From assembly GCF_000471625.1 (NCBI RefSeq), contig NZ_AUSW01000027.1:1-64000 (forward strand): a stretch of DNA of 64,000 nt, written 5' to 3'. The DNA comes from Psychrobacter aquaticus CMS 56 (GTDB taxonomy: Bacteria; Pseudomonadota; Gammaproteobacteria; Pseudomonadales; Moraxellaceae). Position 1 is the stretch's first letter; every line of letters starts with the position of its first letter. Shown one piece after another: positions 1-10,584 of this stretch. Below the pieces are notes generated by a model. The model was not told the origin of the DNA and did no database searches. It worked only from the letters and a program-made list of their open reading frames with translations. A program made the position numbers and the translations under genes.

Positions 1-369
<369 letters not shown>

Positions 370-592
370 GGGTATTTCCTCTTTTTTTGGGGTCAAATGC
401 TTAGTTCGTATCAATACGATAACTAAGACAATCTTGACCACTTAAGATAAGTGTTAAAAGTGTGCACATAATAATGTGCAGATATTATAAGAAAATCGCG
501 ACCAATAACAAGTATTTTAACAAGTTATTGGTGCATTCTATACTGACAACATAGAAACACGTCCTATATTGTCATATTTAATAGATTATTAT

Positions 593-2719
593 TTATTCGT
601 CATCATCTTTAGAGTTAAATTTAGAGATGATTTCAGCAGCAACTGATTTTGGAATTTCCGCATATTTCTGGAATTCCATTGAATAAGTAGCACGGCCTTG
701 TGACATTGAGCGCATTTGCGTGGCATAACCAAACATTTCTGATAACGGTACTTCAGCACGAATCTGCTTAGTACCACCAGGCAAGTCTTCCATACCCTGT
801 ACTAGACCACGACGACGGTTAAGATCGCCCATGATATCGCCCATGTAGTCTTCAGGTGTTTCCACTTCGACTTTCATGATTGGTTCAAGTAACGCTGGAT
901 CAGCTGCCAAGAAACCTTTTCTGAAGGCCATAGAGCCTGCCATCTTAAATGATAGCTCATCAGAGTCAACGTCATGGTAAGAACCATCATAAAGTGTTGC
1001 TTTAACGCCAACAACAGGATAGCCAGCAAGTACGCCGTTTTTCATGCGCTCTTGAATACCTTTGTCGACCGCACCATGGAATTCTTTAGGTACAGTACCA
1101 CCAACAACTTCTTCAGCAAATTCGTATTCAACGTCGCCTGCTGGATCAAGTGGCTCAAGGCGTAACCAAACGTGACCAAATTTACCACGGCCACCAGTTT
1201 GACGTACAAATTTGCCTTCTTGCTCAACAGTGCTACGGATTGTTTCACGATAAGCAACCTGCGGCGCACCGATGTTAGCTTCAACGTTAAACTCACGCTT
1301 CATACGGTCAACTAGAATTTCTAAATGCAATTCACCCATGCCGCTGATGATTGTCTGACCAGACTCTTCATCTGTATGTACACGGAATGACGGATCTTCT
1401 TTTGCCAAACGACCTAAAGCAATTGACATTCTTTCTTGGTCAGCTTTGGTCTTAGGTTCAACCGCTAGGCTGATAACTGGATCTGGGAATTCCATGCGCT
1501 CAAGCGTGATAACATTGCTTTCGTCACATAGCGTATCACCAGTCGTTACATCTTTCATGCCAACTAATGCTGCGATATCACCAGTACGAATTTCTGCAAG
1601 CTCTTCTTGAGAGTTCGCCATCATCTGTACAATACGGCCAACACGCTCACGCTTCATTTTAACTGGGTTATAAACGCTGCTACCTTGCTTTAGAACACCT
1701 GAATAAACACGAACGAAGGTTAAGTTACCAACGAACTTGTCATTCATGATTTTGAATGCTAAAGCTGAAAATGGTGCTTCATCTGACGCTTCACGGGTGC
1801 CTTCAGTTTCATCTTTGTCATCAAGGATACCTTTAATAGCAGGTACATCCATTGGCGCTGGAAGATACTGAATAACTGCATCCAGCATCTTTTGTACACC
1901 CTTGTTTTTAAAGGCAGTACCACAAAGAAGTGGAATGATTTCGTTATCAATCGTCAACTGACGAATGGCACTGTTAATCTGATCTACAGACAATTCGCCG
2001 CTTTCAAGATACTCATTCATGAGCTCTTCGTTTGCTTCAGCAGCGCTTTCTACAAGATATTCGCGATACTCTTCCGCTTTTTCTTGTAGTTCAGTTGGGA
2101 TGTCACGTTCATCATATTCCATGCCTTGAGACGCTTCATCCCAATAAATAGCTTTCATGGTTACTAGATCAACAACACCTTCAAAGTCATCTTCTTTGCC
2201 AATTGGGATAACCAATGGTACTGGCTTACCACCAAGACGGGTTTTGATTTGCTCAATAACGCGATAGAAATCAGCACCAACACGATCCATTTTATTTACA
2301 AATGCAAGACGTGGCACTTTATATTTGTTCGCCTGACGCCATACGGTCTCAGACTGTGGCTGAACGCCGCCTACTGCACAGTAAACCATGCAAGCGCCAT
2401 CAAGTACACGCATAGAACGTTCAACTTCGATCGTGAAATCAACGTGACCAGGGGTGTCAATAATATTGATGCGGTGTTCGTCAAACTGTTTTCCCATACC
2501 TGACCAAAAACAAGTTGTTGCCGCTGAGGTAATAGTAATACCGCGCTCTTGTTCTTGTTCCATCCAGTCCATGGTAGCTGCGCCATCATGTACTTCGCCA
2601 ATCTTGTGACTAACACCGGTATAGAATAAAACACGCTCAGTAGTGGTTGTCTTACCAGCATCGATATGCGCTGAGATACCAATATTACGATAGCGGTTTA
2701 GGGGAGTTTTACGAGCCAT
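593..2719 (-). CDS. fusA: Elongation factor G
   Basis: EF-G is the translocase GTPase of protein synthesis and acts in the cytosol with RRF in ribosome recycling. The 708 residues match the family length. The G1 loop (AHIDAGKTT, about residue 17), switch [12 protein letters not shown]3 DTPGHVDF and G4 NKMDR are all visible, followed by domains II-V including the [10 protein letters not shown] segment of domain IV. It lies between rpsG and tuf in canonical str operon order, but with spacers of 342 and 223 bp. No truncation or frameshift was seen. Confidence 0.98.
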   Translation of the reverse strand: MARKTPLNRYRNIGISAHIDAGKTTTTERVLFYTGVSHKIGEVHDGAATMDWMEQEQERGITITSAATTCFWSGMGKQFDEHRINIIDTPGHVDFTIEVERSMRVLDGACMVYCAVGGVQPQSETVWRQANKYKVPRLAFVNKMDRVGADFYRVIEQIKTRLGGKPVPLVIPIGKEDDFEGVVDLVTMKAIYWDEASQGMEYDERDIPTELQEKAEEYREYLVESAAEANEELMNEYLESGELSVDQINSAIRQLTIDNEIIPLLCGTAFKNKGVQKMLDAVIQYLPAPMDVPAIKGILDDKDETEGTREASDEAPFSALAFKIMNDKFVGNLTFVRVYSGVLKQGSSVYNPVKMKRERVGRIVQMMANSQEELAEIRTGDIAALVGMKDVTTGDTLCDESNVITLERMEFPDPVISLAVEPKTKADQERMSIALGRLAKEDPSFRVHTDEESGQTIISGMGELHLEILVDRMKREFNVEANIGAPQVAYRETIRSTVEQEGKFVRQTGGRGKFGHVWLRLEPLDPAGDVEYEFAEEVVGGTVPKEFHGAVDKGIQERMKNGVLAGYPVVGVKATLYDGSYHDVDSDELSFKMAGSMAFRKGFLAADPALLEPIMKVEVETPEDYMGDIMGDLNRRRGLVQGMEDLPGGTKQIRAEVPLSEMFGYATQMRSMSQGRATYSMEFQKYAEIPKSVAAEIISKFNSKDDDE

Positions 2720-3061
2720 AGTGTTTTCCTAGGAAAAGTCGTGTATATAATAATGTATTGTGTCTCTACCTCATACTCTATGACAAAGCTGTCAGCTTCG
2801 TAATATTACTTACTGATTATTGAGCCTAATATGGACAAAAAAAGAGCAAATACTAAGAATATTGCGGTATCAAATTTGGGACGCTCTATGCTAAAAAATA
2901 TATTTTTAGAAAGGCATCTAGATAGATATCCGCCATCTCAGTTACTAGTGGATAAACCCTACTAACAACATGATTAATGATGGCGGTAATCAATAGAATA
3001 AATAACAATCTAAGATTAGTTGACGTGAGCCAATAATCTAAAGCTACTATTCAACAGTAGC
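2720..3061 (-). other. rpsG-fusA intergenic spacer with hairpin
   Basis: This is 342 bp without a gene inside the str operon, where most gammaproteobacteria have a short spacer. It contains an inverted repeat, ccgccatc (2930-2937) with gatggcgg (2979-2986), whose interior is also partly self-complementary (gttactag near 2941 against actaac near 2961). A second small stem, aagctact (3041-3048) with agtagctt (3056-3063), overlaps the rpsG stop codon. Neither stem is followed by a clear T run on the coding strand, so processing or attenuation is as likely as termination. Confidence 0.4.
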
Positions 3062-3535
3062 TTAAAAACGGTAATGAGAGAATGCTTTGTTAGCATCTGC
3101 CATGCGATGAACTTCGTCACGCTTTTTCATAGCAGCGCCTTTGCCATCAGCAGCATCATTCAATTCGCCTGCCAAACGCAAAGCCATTGATTTCTCAGAA
3201 CGCTTAGCAGCAGCTTCTGCTAACCAACGCATAGCCAAGGCAGTACGACGGGAGGGGCGTACTTCCATTGGTACTTGGTAGGTTGCACCGCCGACGCGGC
3301 GAGCTTTTACTTCTACCATTGGGCGTACATTTTCAAGTACTTCTTCGAAGAAAGATACTGGATCTTCGATCTTGCGCTTTTCACTTACTGTTTCAAGTGC
3401 ACCGTAAACGATACGCTCAGCAGTAGATTTTTTACCATGACTCATTACATGGTTGATGAATTTTGCAACAGTTTGGCTACCAAACTTAGGATCCGGTAGG
3501 ATCTCACGGGTAGCAACGACGCGACGTCTTGGCAT
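3062..3535 (-). CDS. rpsG: 30S ribosomal protein S7
   Basis: S7 is a primary 16S rRNA-binding protein that nucleates assembly of the 30S head. The 157 residues are full length, beginning [20 protein letters not shown] and containing the conserved segment [20 protein letters not shown]. It sits between rpsL (221 bp upstream) and fusA (342 bp downstream). In E. coli S7 represses its own operon translationally through the rpsL-rpsG spacer; I could not identify that structure here. Identification is certain. Confidence 0.98.
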   Translation of the reverse strand: MPRRRVVATREILPDPKFGSQTVAKFINHVMSHGKKSTAERIVYGALETVSEKRKIEDPVSFFEEVLENVRPMVEVKARRVGGATYQVPMEVRPSRRTALAMRWLAEAAAKRSEKSMALRLAGELNDAADGKGAAMKKRDEVHRMADANKAFSHYRF

Positions 3536-3756
3536 AATAAATTTCCTTATCTTCAGGAGTGTCTAACATTCACAACATCATACTTGTCAATAAGACATAG
3601 TTACGAGTTGTCAGTTAGCCTTACTGCATGGTGGTATGTTTTAAAAGTAGCTGATCGATATAAAATTACTGATATACCAATCATATTACCGCTGACACCA
3701 AACCCATGCACAGTTATTGGATAGTGCAAAAAACTTTAGTTAATAACGTTTAGCTA

Positions 3757-4131
3757 TTAAACTTTAGGCTTCTTAGCACCGTACTTAGAGCGACCTTGCT
3801 TACGGTCTTTAACGCCTGCGCAATCTAGTGCACCGCGAACCGTGTGATAACGTACACCTGGTAGATCTTTTACACGACCACCGCGGATAAGAACAACACT
3901 GTGCTCTTGTAGGTTATGACCTTCGCCGCCAATGTAGCTTGATACTTCATAGCCTGAAGTCAAACGTACACGACATACTTTACGCATGGCTGAGTTAGGT
4001 TTTTTTGGCGTGGTAGTATATACACGAGTACATACACCGCGACGCTGTGGGCACGCTTCCAACGCAGGAACTTTTGACTTTTCCTTGATGGTTTTGCGGC
4101 CTTTACGAATCAATTGGTTAGTTGTTGCCAT
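3757..4131 (-). CDS. rpsL: 30S ribosomal protein S12
   Basis: S12 contributes to decoding accuracy at the A site. All 124 residues are present and show the conserved [10 protein letters not shown] segment. The lysines at residues 43 and 88, whose substitution gives streptomycin resistance in other bacteria, are both unchanged. It is the first gene of the str operon (rpsL, rpsG, fusA, tuf), so the operon promoter should lie in the 4132-4350 region. The ATG at 4129-4131 is preceded by an AGAAGGATG-type ribosome site on the minus strand. Confidence 0.98.
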   Translation of the reverse strand: MATTNQLIRKGRKTIKEKSKVPALEACPQRRGVCTRVYTTTPKKPNSAMRKVCRVRLTSGYEVSSYIGGEGHNLQEHSVVLIRGGRVKDLPGVRYHTVRGALDCAGVKDRKQGRSKYGAKKPKV

Positions 4132-4584
4132 AAGGCATCCTTCTCCCGTTTGGTATAAAACAAAAAAATGGAGTATTACACCATCTATCTGACGTTAGTG
4201 ACAGATTTTGGCGCACCCATTTTTAGGACAGTGTATTATAAAGAGTTGTTGCAGCTATTTCAACCACTTATGAGTAGTTGTGCTTTACAATATTTGCTAG
4301 ATATGCAGTCAACCTATTTCGATACCATTTTCTCTGTTTTTAATTAAAAACTAACTGCAAAAACGGGTTATTAAACATGGCTTTAAAAGCAGGTGCATTT
4401 ACAATTTAGGTAAAGCATTGAGTATTAAAAAATAGCAATTTATGAGCACTAGATGGCGATACTATCTTAGATTTCAAGAGAGATAAGATAGTATCGCCAA
4501 TCTTAGAGATAGTTAACTAGCTGATTCCAACTTTGCTAGTTTGGTTAAAAGAAGACCATATAAAAATAGACGTGCAGATTCTGT
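4132..4584. other. Intergenic region upstream of rpsL with a 16-bp perfect hairpin
   Basis: This is 453 bp between the ecsC-like gene and rpsL, both on the minus strand. The part next to rpsL should hold the str promoter, although no convincing -35/-10 pair stood out. A perfect 16-bp inverted repeat (4454-4469 with 4484-4499, arm tggcgatactatctta, 14-nt loop) lies about 90 bp after the ecsC-like stop. It has no U tract on either strand, so a simple intrinsic terminator is unlikely; a processing site or protein-binding palindrome is possible. Confidence 0.45.
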
Positions 4585-5730
4585 TTACTTGCTTGGCTTG
4601 TCGGTGACTTTATCTACCTGAGCTGATGTGTCATCGGATGATTCATCTGCCTTACTCTTTTGCTTATCGTTTTCTTGCTTAGTGTCTTTGTTTATGGTGT
4701 CTTTTGTCTGGTTACCTTCCTGCTTCTCACTACTTTCCTGCTCATTACTATCAGTAGGTTTTTTGACCTCTGCTTCATTACTACTATCATCTGTGATAGC
4801 ACGGTTGGCAAGTTTTGCCTCTGGCGCAAAAGTTGCTTGAGCCACACCAATCACTTCATCAATCAATTGACTGTTATAGCGCATACCAATGATGACGGCG
4901 GTGGCTGGTAAGAAACGACGCACCCATGACAAATTGATTTGATCCAAATCGATGCCAACTTGACTGGCAATACTATCAATTTGCTCAGCATAAAAATTAA
5001 CGTTTTTATTTTTCAGGCCTAAGTTTTTAAGCTCACTATGTAAACCGTTGCTTTGAGCATTATCTAGTAGACCTTTGCCGATACCGATACCTGCAAGTAA
5101 AGCTTGCTTCTCTTGCATTTTGCTTAGGTCAGCATTTGAGAGCAGCTCATAAGCCATTTTGATACCTTGTTTACCTGTCAGTGGCTTATTGTATACAGCA
5201 CCCAACTGATAAATAGTTCTTAATGATACCAACAATACCCACAATGTGTCAGCCAGCATACCTGGAAGCCCAGCCAGACCAGTCAAACCGCCCATCGTCG
5301 CCAATGCGCGGTTTTGATTGGCGATATCGGTAGCTAATGCATAACGCTCTTCGTCATCTAAGCTTGCGACACTGGCAAACCGATGCTCATTAGGCAAATC
5401 AATTTGACTCCAATTAGACGCAAGTTTGGCTACTTGAGCGAAAGCCCCATCGACTGTCGATTGGAAAAAACTGTTTGGTACTACCTTTTTGGCATATTTA
5501 CCATAAGTTGCAAAACGTGGCCCCAGCAACTGCTGAGTCGCCTTCAACGTTTGCTCCCGAAATAAATCTTGCTGATAGTCTTCATCGCCCAAATTAACCG
5601 CTTTATATTGACGCGGCTTGCTGGTTTTAGCATTCATACCATCGATCAAAGCGCCCATACGCTCTAAGTTATTACGCGTAAAAGATCCTACAGTATTGAT
5701 GCTTTTAGAGAGAGTGCTACGCTTTGCCAT
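4585..5730 (-). CDS. EcsC family protein
   Basis: This 381-residue protein resembles the EcsC family, named after the third gene of the Bacillus ecs locus; the biochemical role is unknown. The middle carries the family's glycine-rich hydrophobic stretch (GGLTGLAGLPGMLADTLW, about residues 147-164, then LLVSLRTIYQLGAVYNKPLTG), which may associate with membrane. A second hydrophobic patch (LPATAVIIGMRYNSQLIDEV) lies near residue 275. The last ~70 residues are a highly polar tail rich in S, E, K, D and T, probably disordered. The gene appears monocistronic and is flanked by long spacers. The family call comes from pattern resemblance only. Confidence 0.7.
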   Translation of the reverse strand: MAKRSTLSKSINTVGSFTRNNLERMGALIDGMNAKTSKPRQYKAVNLGDEDYQQDLFREQTLKATQQLLGPRFATYGKYAKKVVPNSFFQSTVDGAFAQVAKLASNWSQIDLPNEHRFASVASLDDEERYALATDIANQNRALATMGGLTGLAGLPGMLADTLWVLLVSLRTIYQLGAVYNKPLTGKQGIKMAYELLSNADLSKMQEKQALLAGIGIGKGLLDNAQSNGLHSELKNLGLKNKNVNFYAEQIDSIASQVGIDLDQINLSWVRRFLPATAVIIGMRYNSQLIDEVIGVAQATFAPEAKLANRAITDDSSNEAEVKKPTDSNEQESSEKQEGNQTKDTINKDTKQENDKQKSKADESSDDTSAQVDKVTDKPSK

Positions 5731-6263
5731 CGGAATATCCTTTAATAAAGAAGAAGTTTAATTTTGTTTTATTATATAAAAATACTGACTATGTCATTCT
5801 AGCGAACCACTGTGGTTGATGTCAGTGCGAACAATGTTATCGCTATCACAAATTTTGTATCTAAAAGTATAACTTAATTTTTGTCTAACTTAACCATAGC
5901 CTTTAGTTCACCCACATTGTTTTTCATAAATAGCAAAGCAACTGCTTGAATAAAAGGGCTTCATAGCCACTCACTTTCTCATTACCTTGTAGCCATAGAA
6001 GCTATCTCGCCATTATTTTACACTTGTCCAAAGATTTTCAACGCTTGATACGTTATCATGTGCCGTAAGTTAGAGCATAATTGTACACTGAATTGATATC
6101 GTCTTTAATATACTGTAGTTACTTTAATTCATGCTATCGTTATCTACATAGACTATTTTTTCACTATAATGCTCAAATTAATTAATAGTTAAACCTCATA
6201 TATAGATTTACAACGATTATTGCATGTCAATAGCTGCAAATCGTTACTCATAAGGAATAGAAT
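5731..6263. other. Divergent promoter region, ecsC-like / fabB
   Basis: This is 533 bp of AT-rich sequence between two divergently transcribed genes. It must contain both promoters, but I see no convincing paired boxes, no hairpin with a T run, and no open frame with a ribosome site. The fabB start is preceded by aaggaa at about 6252-6257. Confidence 0.5.
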
Positions 6264-7499
6264 ATGCGTCGCGTCGTTATCACTGGAGCAGGGATTGTCT
6301 CTTGTATCGGACATGATTTAGCCACGGTCACTACTGCTCTTAAAGAAGGAAAGTCTGGTATTACGTTCAATGACTCTTATGCTGAGCATGAGTTTAAGTC
6401 ACACGTTAGTGGCAGTATCGATCAATCACTGCTTGATACCAGCGGTATCGATCGTAAATTGAAGCGGTTTTTTAGTGATGCCAGTCTCTATGCTTATGTT
6501 AGCGCACTAAACGCGATTGAACACTCAGGTTTATCCCTTGAGACTATTAATAGTAATCCACGTGTGGGCTTAGTAGCGAGCTCGGGCGGTGCATCGACAG
6601 AAAATATCGTTAATGCTGTGGATGCCATGCGCGAAAAAGGCCTTCGCGGTGTCGGCGCCATGGCGGTGCCAAAAACCATGGGCAGCTCGGTATCAGCAGC
6701 ACTGGCAACAGGTCTAAAAATCCAAGGGGTTTCTTACTCTCTCGCTTCTGCTTGCGCAACGTCAACCCATTGTATCGGTCATGCTGCTGAGTTAATTCAG
6801 CTAGGCAAAGCCGACGTGGTGCTGGCTGGCGGTAGTGAATCTGAGCATTGGACACAGTCTTGCATGTTTGATGCCATGGGTGCGGTTAGCACTCAATATA
6901 ATGACACGCCAACACTGGCATCAAGAGCTTATGACAAGAATCGTGATGGTTTTGTGATTGCAGCTGGTGGTGCTATGGTTGTCGTTGAAAGTTTAGAGCA
7001 TGCCCAAGCACGTGGCGCCAATATTTTAGCCGAAATCGTCGGTTATGGTGCCAGCTCTGATGGCGCAGAAATGGTCGCTCCAAGTGGTGAAGGTGCTGTA
7101 CGTTGTATGCAACAAGCATTGGCTGAAGCGGGCTTGGAGAGCGTTGATTACATCAATAGCCATGGCACTAGTACGCCACTAGGTGATATGACTGAGCTTA
7201 AAGCCATTGCAAAAGTATTTGGTGATGATGTCAGTAAAGTACCCGCTATCAGCTCGACCAAATCTATGACAGGCCATAGCTTGGGTGCGGTCGGTGCGCA
7301 AGAGCTGATTTATTGCTTATTGATGCTAAAAGAAGGTTTTATTGCCCCAAGCATTAATGTTGAAGAATTAGATCCTGCCGCTGAAGGCTTTGATATCGTC
7401 ACTCAAATGCGTGAAGCCAAGCTTGAAACGCTAATGAGCAACAGCTTTGGCTTTGGTGGTACTAACGCTACCCTAATTATCAAAAAATTTGACGCTTAG
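6264..7499 (+). CDS. fabB: Beta-ketoacyl-ACP synthase I
   Basis: This enzyme condenses malonyl-ACP with acyl-ACP in type II fatty acid synthesis; the FabB type is also needed for unsaturated fatty acids. The 411 residues contain the Cys-His-His triad: Cys164 in [11 protein letters not shown], His near 299 in [11 protein letters not shown] and His near 334 in [10 protein letters not shown], matching the E. coli FabB spacing. The C-terminal [13 protein letters not shown] motif is present. The start ATG at 6264 follows aaggaatagaat. The pabB frame starts 3 bp after the stop, so the two are probably co-transcribed. FabF is an alternative, but the triad sequence context favours FabB. Confidence 0.93.
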   Translation: MRRVVITGAGIVSCIGHDLATVTTALKEGKSGITFNDSYAEHEFKSHVSGSIDQSLLDTSGIDRKLKRFFSDASLYAYVSALNAIEHSGLSLETINSNPRVGLVASSGGASTENIVNAVDAMREKGLRGVGAMAVPKTMGSSVSAALATGLKIQGVSYSLASACATSTHCIGHAAELIQLGKADVVLAGGSESEHWTQSCMFDAMGAVSTQYNDTPTLASRAYDKNRDGFVIAAGGAMVVVESLEHAQARGANILAEIVGYGASSDGAEMVAPSGEGAVRCMQQALAEAGLESVDYINSHGTSTPLGDMTELKAIAKVFGDDVSKVPAISSTKSMTGHSLGAVGAQELIYCLLMLKEGFIAPSINVEELDPAAEGFDIVTQMREAKLETLMSNSFGFGGTNATLIIKKFDA

Positions 7500-7502
7500 C
7501 AT

Positions 7503-9246
7503 ATGCTTGCAGCACATCATAATACAACGGAGCAGACAGCTTCTGCCATCTCGCCAGCTACCAAACCTAGCTGGCGTTTTGGTGACTTGTCTGCGGCAGC
7601 ATTGATGCCACAATTACAAAAGCATCTAGCAGCGCAAGATACTGAGGCGAACTGGCAACTGGTTTGGCTCAATAATGATGGCAGACCAGTGATTGGTTTG
7701 CTGCCTAAAACCAGCTGGTCGGTTTATCCTACCAATCACACACTGTCTAATGAATCATCAACGCCTTATAAAGTCATCAAACATTGCCGTGATGCTTGTC
7801 TTTCTCATAATACTAAGCACAACGCCATCACCACCACCCATATGAGCTATGTGGCATGGCAGCACGAGTTAATTACTTATAGTCAAACCTATGACAAGCA
7901 TAGCAATGATTCAAAACCATCGAATAACGCAAATGACAAACCAAGCTACCATCATGGCTTAGTAGGTTTTATCGGTTATGACATGTCCGCACGCGACCTA
8001 AGTCCAGCTGCCGACATTAAACTGGCAACGCAGCCTTGTGCCGTACTGGGACATTATGATATTTATCTGACACCCGCTGATGAATATAGTGACTCTGCTT
8101 GGACATTAACTGTGAACGAAACCCATAATACATTTGATGAGACTGACAATAAAAAAAACGCACTCGTGACAACGCTTATCTCCTATTTAGATGCTTTAGA
8201 AAAAAAATTAGTCTGATAAACATCTTAATCAGGCGGAGTTTGAAACATTATTAAAGCCGACTCCTTTAATACTAACAGCGCGATGGCATAAGCATCATTA
8301 CCAGCAAGCCTTTAATCAAACCCAAAACTATCTAGAGCAAGGTGACTGTTATCAAATCAATTTGACTCAAGAGTGGTATGGCTGCCTTCCCCATAAAGAC
8401 AAACGCGGTGAACCCCTCTCCTCTCTCATTGATTACTTACCCAGTCTGCATCGTAATACCCATGCGCCATTTGCAGGGTATTTGAGCACCAAATATATGG
8501 GCGATAAAACCCATATCAATAGGCAAGACTGTACTACTAAACCAAATAAAATGACTGAACAACAAAGCCATTTTGAATTACTAAGCTGCTCTCCAGAATT
8601 GTTTTTTACGTTTAATAAAGACAATCAGACTGGCAGCCACTACATCCACACCAAGCCAATCAAAGGAACGATGCCGCGCGGTGCAACGGCTGAACAAGAC
8701 CATATCTATAAGCAACAACTGATAAATAGTGAAAAAGATCGTGCCGAAAACGTCATGATTGTCGATTTACTGCGTAATGACTTGGGTAAATATGCCAAGA
8801 TAGGTAGCGTGAAAGTACCAAAATTATTTGCGATCGAAAGTTTTAGCAATGTCCATCATATGGTTAGTACGATCAGCGCTGAGCTAAAGACAGATACCCA
8901 TCCACTGACGGTATTATTTGGTAGTCTACCTGCCGGCTCTATCACTGGTACACCCAAAAAGCGGGCAGTTGAAATTATTTCTGAACTAGAAACAGGCCCG
9001 CGCGGTGCTTACTGCGGCACCATGGGTTATATGAATTTTGATGGTAGTGGTCAATGGAATGTGCTGATTCGCACGCTGCAAGCCAGCATCTCACCAGACA
9101 ATGAGTTAGATAAAGGCAGATACATCAATTTATGGGCTGGTGGCGGTATTACTGTCGCTTCTGATTGCGATGCTGAATATCAAGAGTGCTTAGATAAGGT
9201 GGGCAACCTACTGTCAGTACTTGCCCAAGATAACCTGAGCAAATAA
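7503..9246 (+). pseudogene. pabB: Aminodeoxychorismate synthase component I, frameshifted
   Basis: PabB aminates chorismate to 4-amino-4-deoxychorismate for folate synthesis. Two frames cover it. Frame one (7503-8216, 237 aa) is the N-terminal domain, containing HGLVGFIGYDMSARDLSPAA, and ends at TGA 8214-8216. Frame two is open from 8212 to 9246 and continues directly as HYQQAFNQTQNYLEQGDCYQ, then the chorismate-binding core with PIKGTMPRG, EKDRAENVMIVDLLRNDLG and GSITGTPKKRAVEIISE. The frame change must fall within 8212-8216, because frame two has TAG at 8209-8211. Removing one base near GTC-T-GAT restores a continuous protein. The downstream half has only a TTG (8362) as an early start and no ribosome site. 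It could be a real lesion, a +1 recoding site or a sequencing error. The N-terminal domain also carries a polar insertion (SNDSKPSNNANDKPS). Confidence 0.85.
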
Positions 9247-9280
9247 AATTAAGTATTGTCTTAAGAAATAATCAAAAACA

Positions 9281-9312
9281 AAGCCTGCTTAACATTACGT
9301 TAGCAGGCTTGT
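9281..9312. terminator. Bidirectional terminator between pabB and hisC
   Basis: The hairpin aagcctgct-t-aac / gttagcaggctt has a 5-nt loop and one bulged T. It lies between the convergent pabB and hisC genes and is flanked by A-rich and T-containing tracts. Confidence 0.7.
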
Positions 9313-9363
9313 CTTTAACACTCATTAGTAACATCAATCGATATAGACATAGCAAGCAAGTCA

Positions 9364-10497
9364 TTAACCAGCTGTAACGCCAGTATCTATATGTAGCTCT
9401 TTTAAAGCATCAATCAAACGCTGATTTTGCTCTGCCGTACCAACCGTAATACGTAGGTAGTCTGCAATACGCGGCTTATCAAAATGACGAACGATAATAC
9501 CCTGCTCACGCAATGCACTGGCGACCGCACTCGCATTGCCATCTTTAGGACGGACAAACACGAAGTTTGCGTGTGATGGCAGCACCTCATAATCCAATAC
9601 AGTCAGCTCCGCTGTTAAAGATTGACGCAAATCAATCACTTGCTGACGGGTTTTCTCAAAATAATCGATATCTAACACACTGGCAGTCGCACCCACTTGT
9701 GCCAATTTATCTAAGGGATAGCTATTAAAACTGTTTTTCATACGCGTTAGTGCTTCAATCAGCGACGGGTTGCCAAAAGCCATACCAACACGTAATCCAG
9801 CAAGCGAACGTGACTTTGAAAAGGTCTGCGTCACTAGAATATTATCGCAGTCATTGATCAAGCTCACTGCTGAGACCTGAGCGTCTGAATTGCCATCTTT
9901 TATATGAGCAAAATCGATATAAGCCTCATCAATCACAACCACTGCGTTCGAATGCTCACTAGCCAGTTTACGAATATCGGCAAGCGATAATAATAAACCA
10001 GTCGGCGCATTGGGATTGGCAATAATAATACCGCTACAAGGCTGGCGATATGTATCGGGGTCGATACTGAAATCTTCTTCTAATGCTATTTGTACCAGCT
10101 CTACACCAAATGTCTGTGCATATACTGGATAAAAGCTATAACTAATATCAGGCGCTAATACCGGGCGCTCTTTCATAAAGAAGCTAGCGAACACCAGTGC
10201 CAACACTTCATCCGAGCCATTACCCACGAATACTTGGTTAACATCAAGATCGTACAGTTGCGCCAATGCGGCACGTAAATCATCAGACTCAGGCGCTGGA
10301 TACAAACGCAAGTCATCCGCCTGCTGCTCCAAAATTTTAGCGATGGCTTCCCCTACTTTTGGTGAGGGCGGAAATGGGTTTTCGTTGGTATTTAATTTGC
10401 ATAAATTGTCATGTTGCGGCTGTTCACCAGGGACATAAGGTGACAAATTGCGTGCTTTAGATGACCAAAGTCTGGTATCTGTTTTTAACTCACTCAT
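9364..10497 (-). CDS. hisC: Histidinol-phosphate aminotransferase
   Basis: This PLP enzyme interconverts imidazole-acetol phosphate and histidinol phosphate with glutamate as amino donor. The 377 residues show the class II aminotransferase pattern: substrate loop NTNENPFPPSP near residue 38, GNGSDEVLALVFASF near 98, NPNAPTG near 173, DEAYIDF near 200 and the PLP lysine in TFSKSRSLAGLRVGMA near 228. It lies 87 bp after hisD, probably in the same transcript, ahead of the terminator at about 9281-9312. Some relatives of this fold act on aromatic amino acids, but the his context supports HisC. Confidence 0.93.
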   Translation of the reverse strand: MSELKTDTRLWSSKARNLSPYVPGEQPQHDNLCKLNTNENPFPPSPKVGEAIAKILEQQADDLRLYPAPESDDLRAALAQLYDLDVNQVFVGNGSDEVLALVFASFFMKERPVLAPDISYSFYPVYAQTFGVELVQIALEEDFSIDPDTYRQPCSGIIIANPNAPTGLLLSLADIRKLASEHSNAVVVIDEAYIDFAHIKDGNSDAQVSAVSLINDCDNILVTQTFSKSRSLAGLRVGMAFGNPSLIEALTRMKNSFNSYPLDKLAQVGATASVLDIDYFEKTRQQVIDLRQSLTAELTVLDYEVLPSHANFVFVRPKDGNASAVASALREQGIIVRHFDKPRIADYLRITVGTAEQNQRLIDALKELHIDTGVTAG

Positions 10498-10584
10498 AAA
10501 TTATCCTACTATTAGCCATAAAGGCTATTAACAATAAATTCCAAAAGTAATTTTTAAGGTGGTTTTTAAAAGTACCAAAACATA

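Noticed and set aside
8200..8208. The A8 run in pabB as the frameshift site
   Set aside because: A shift inside the A run in the needed direction meets a TAG at 8209-8211, and the opposite direction meets TAA at 8252, so the change must lie at 8212-8216.
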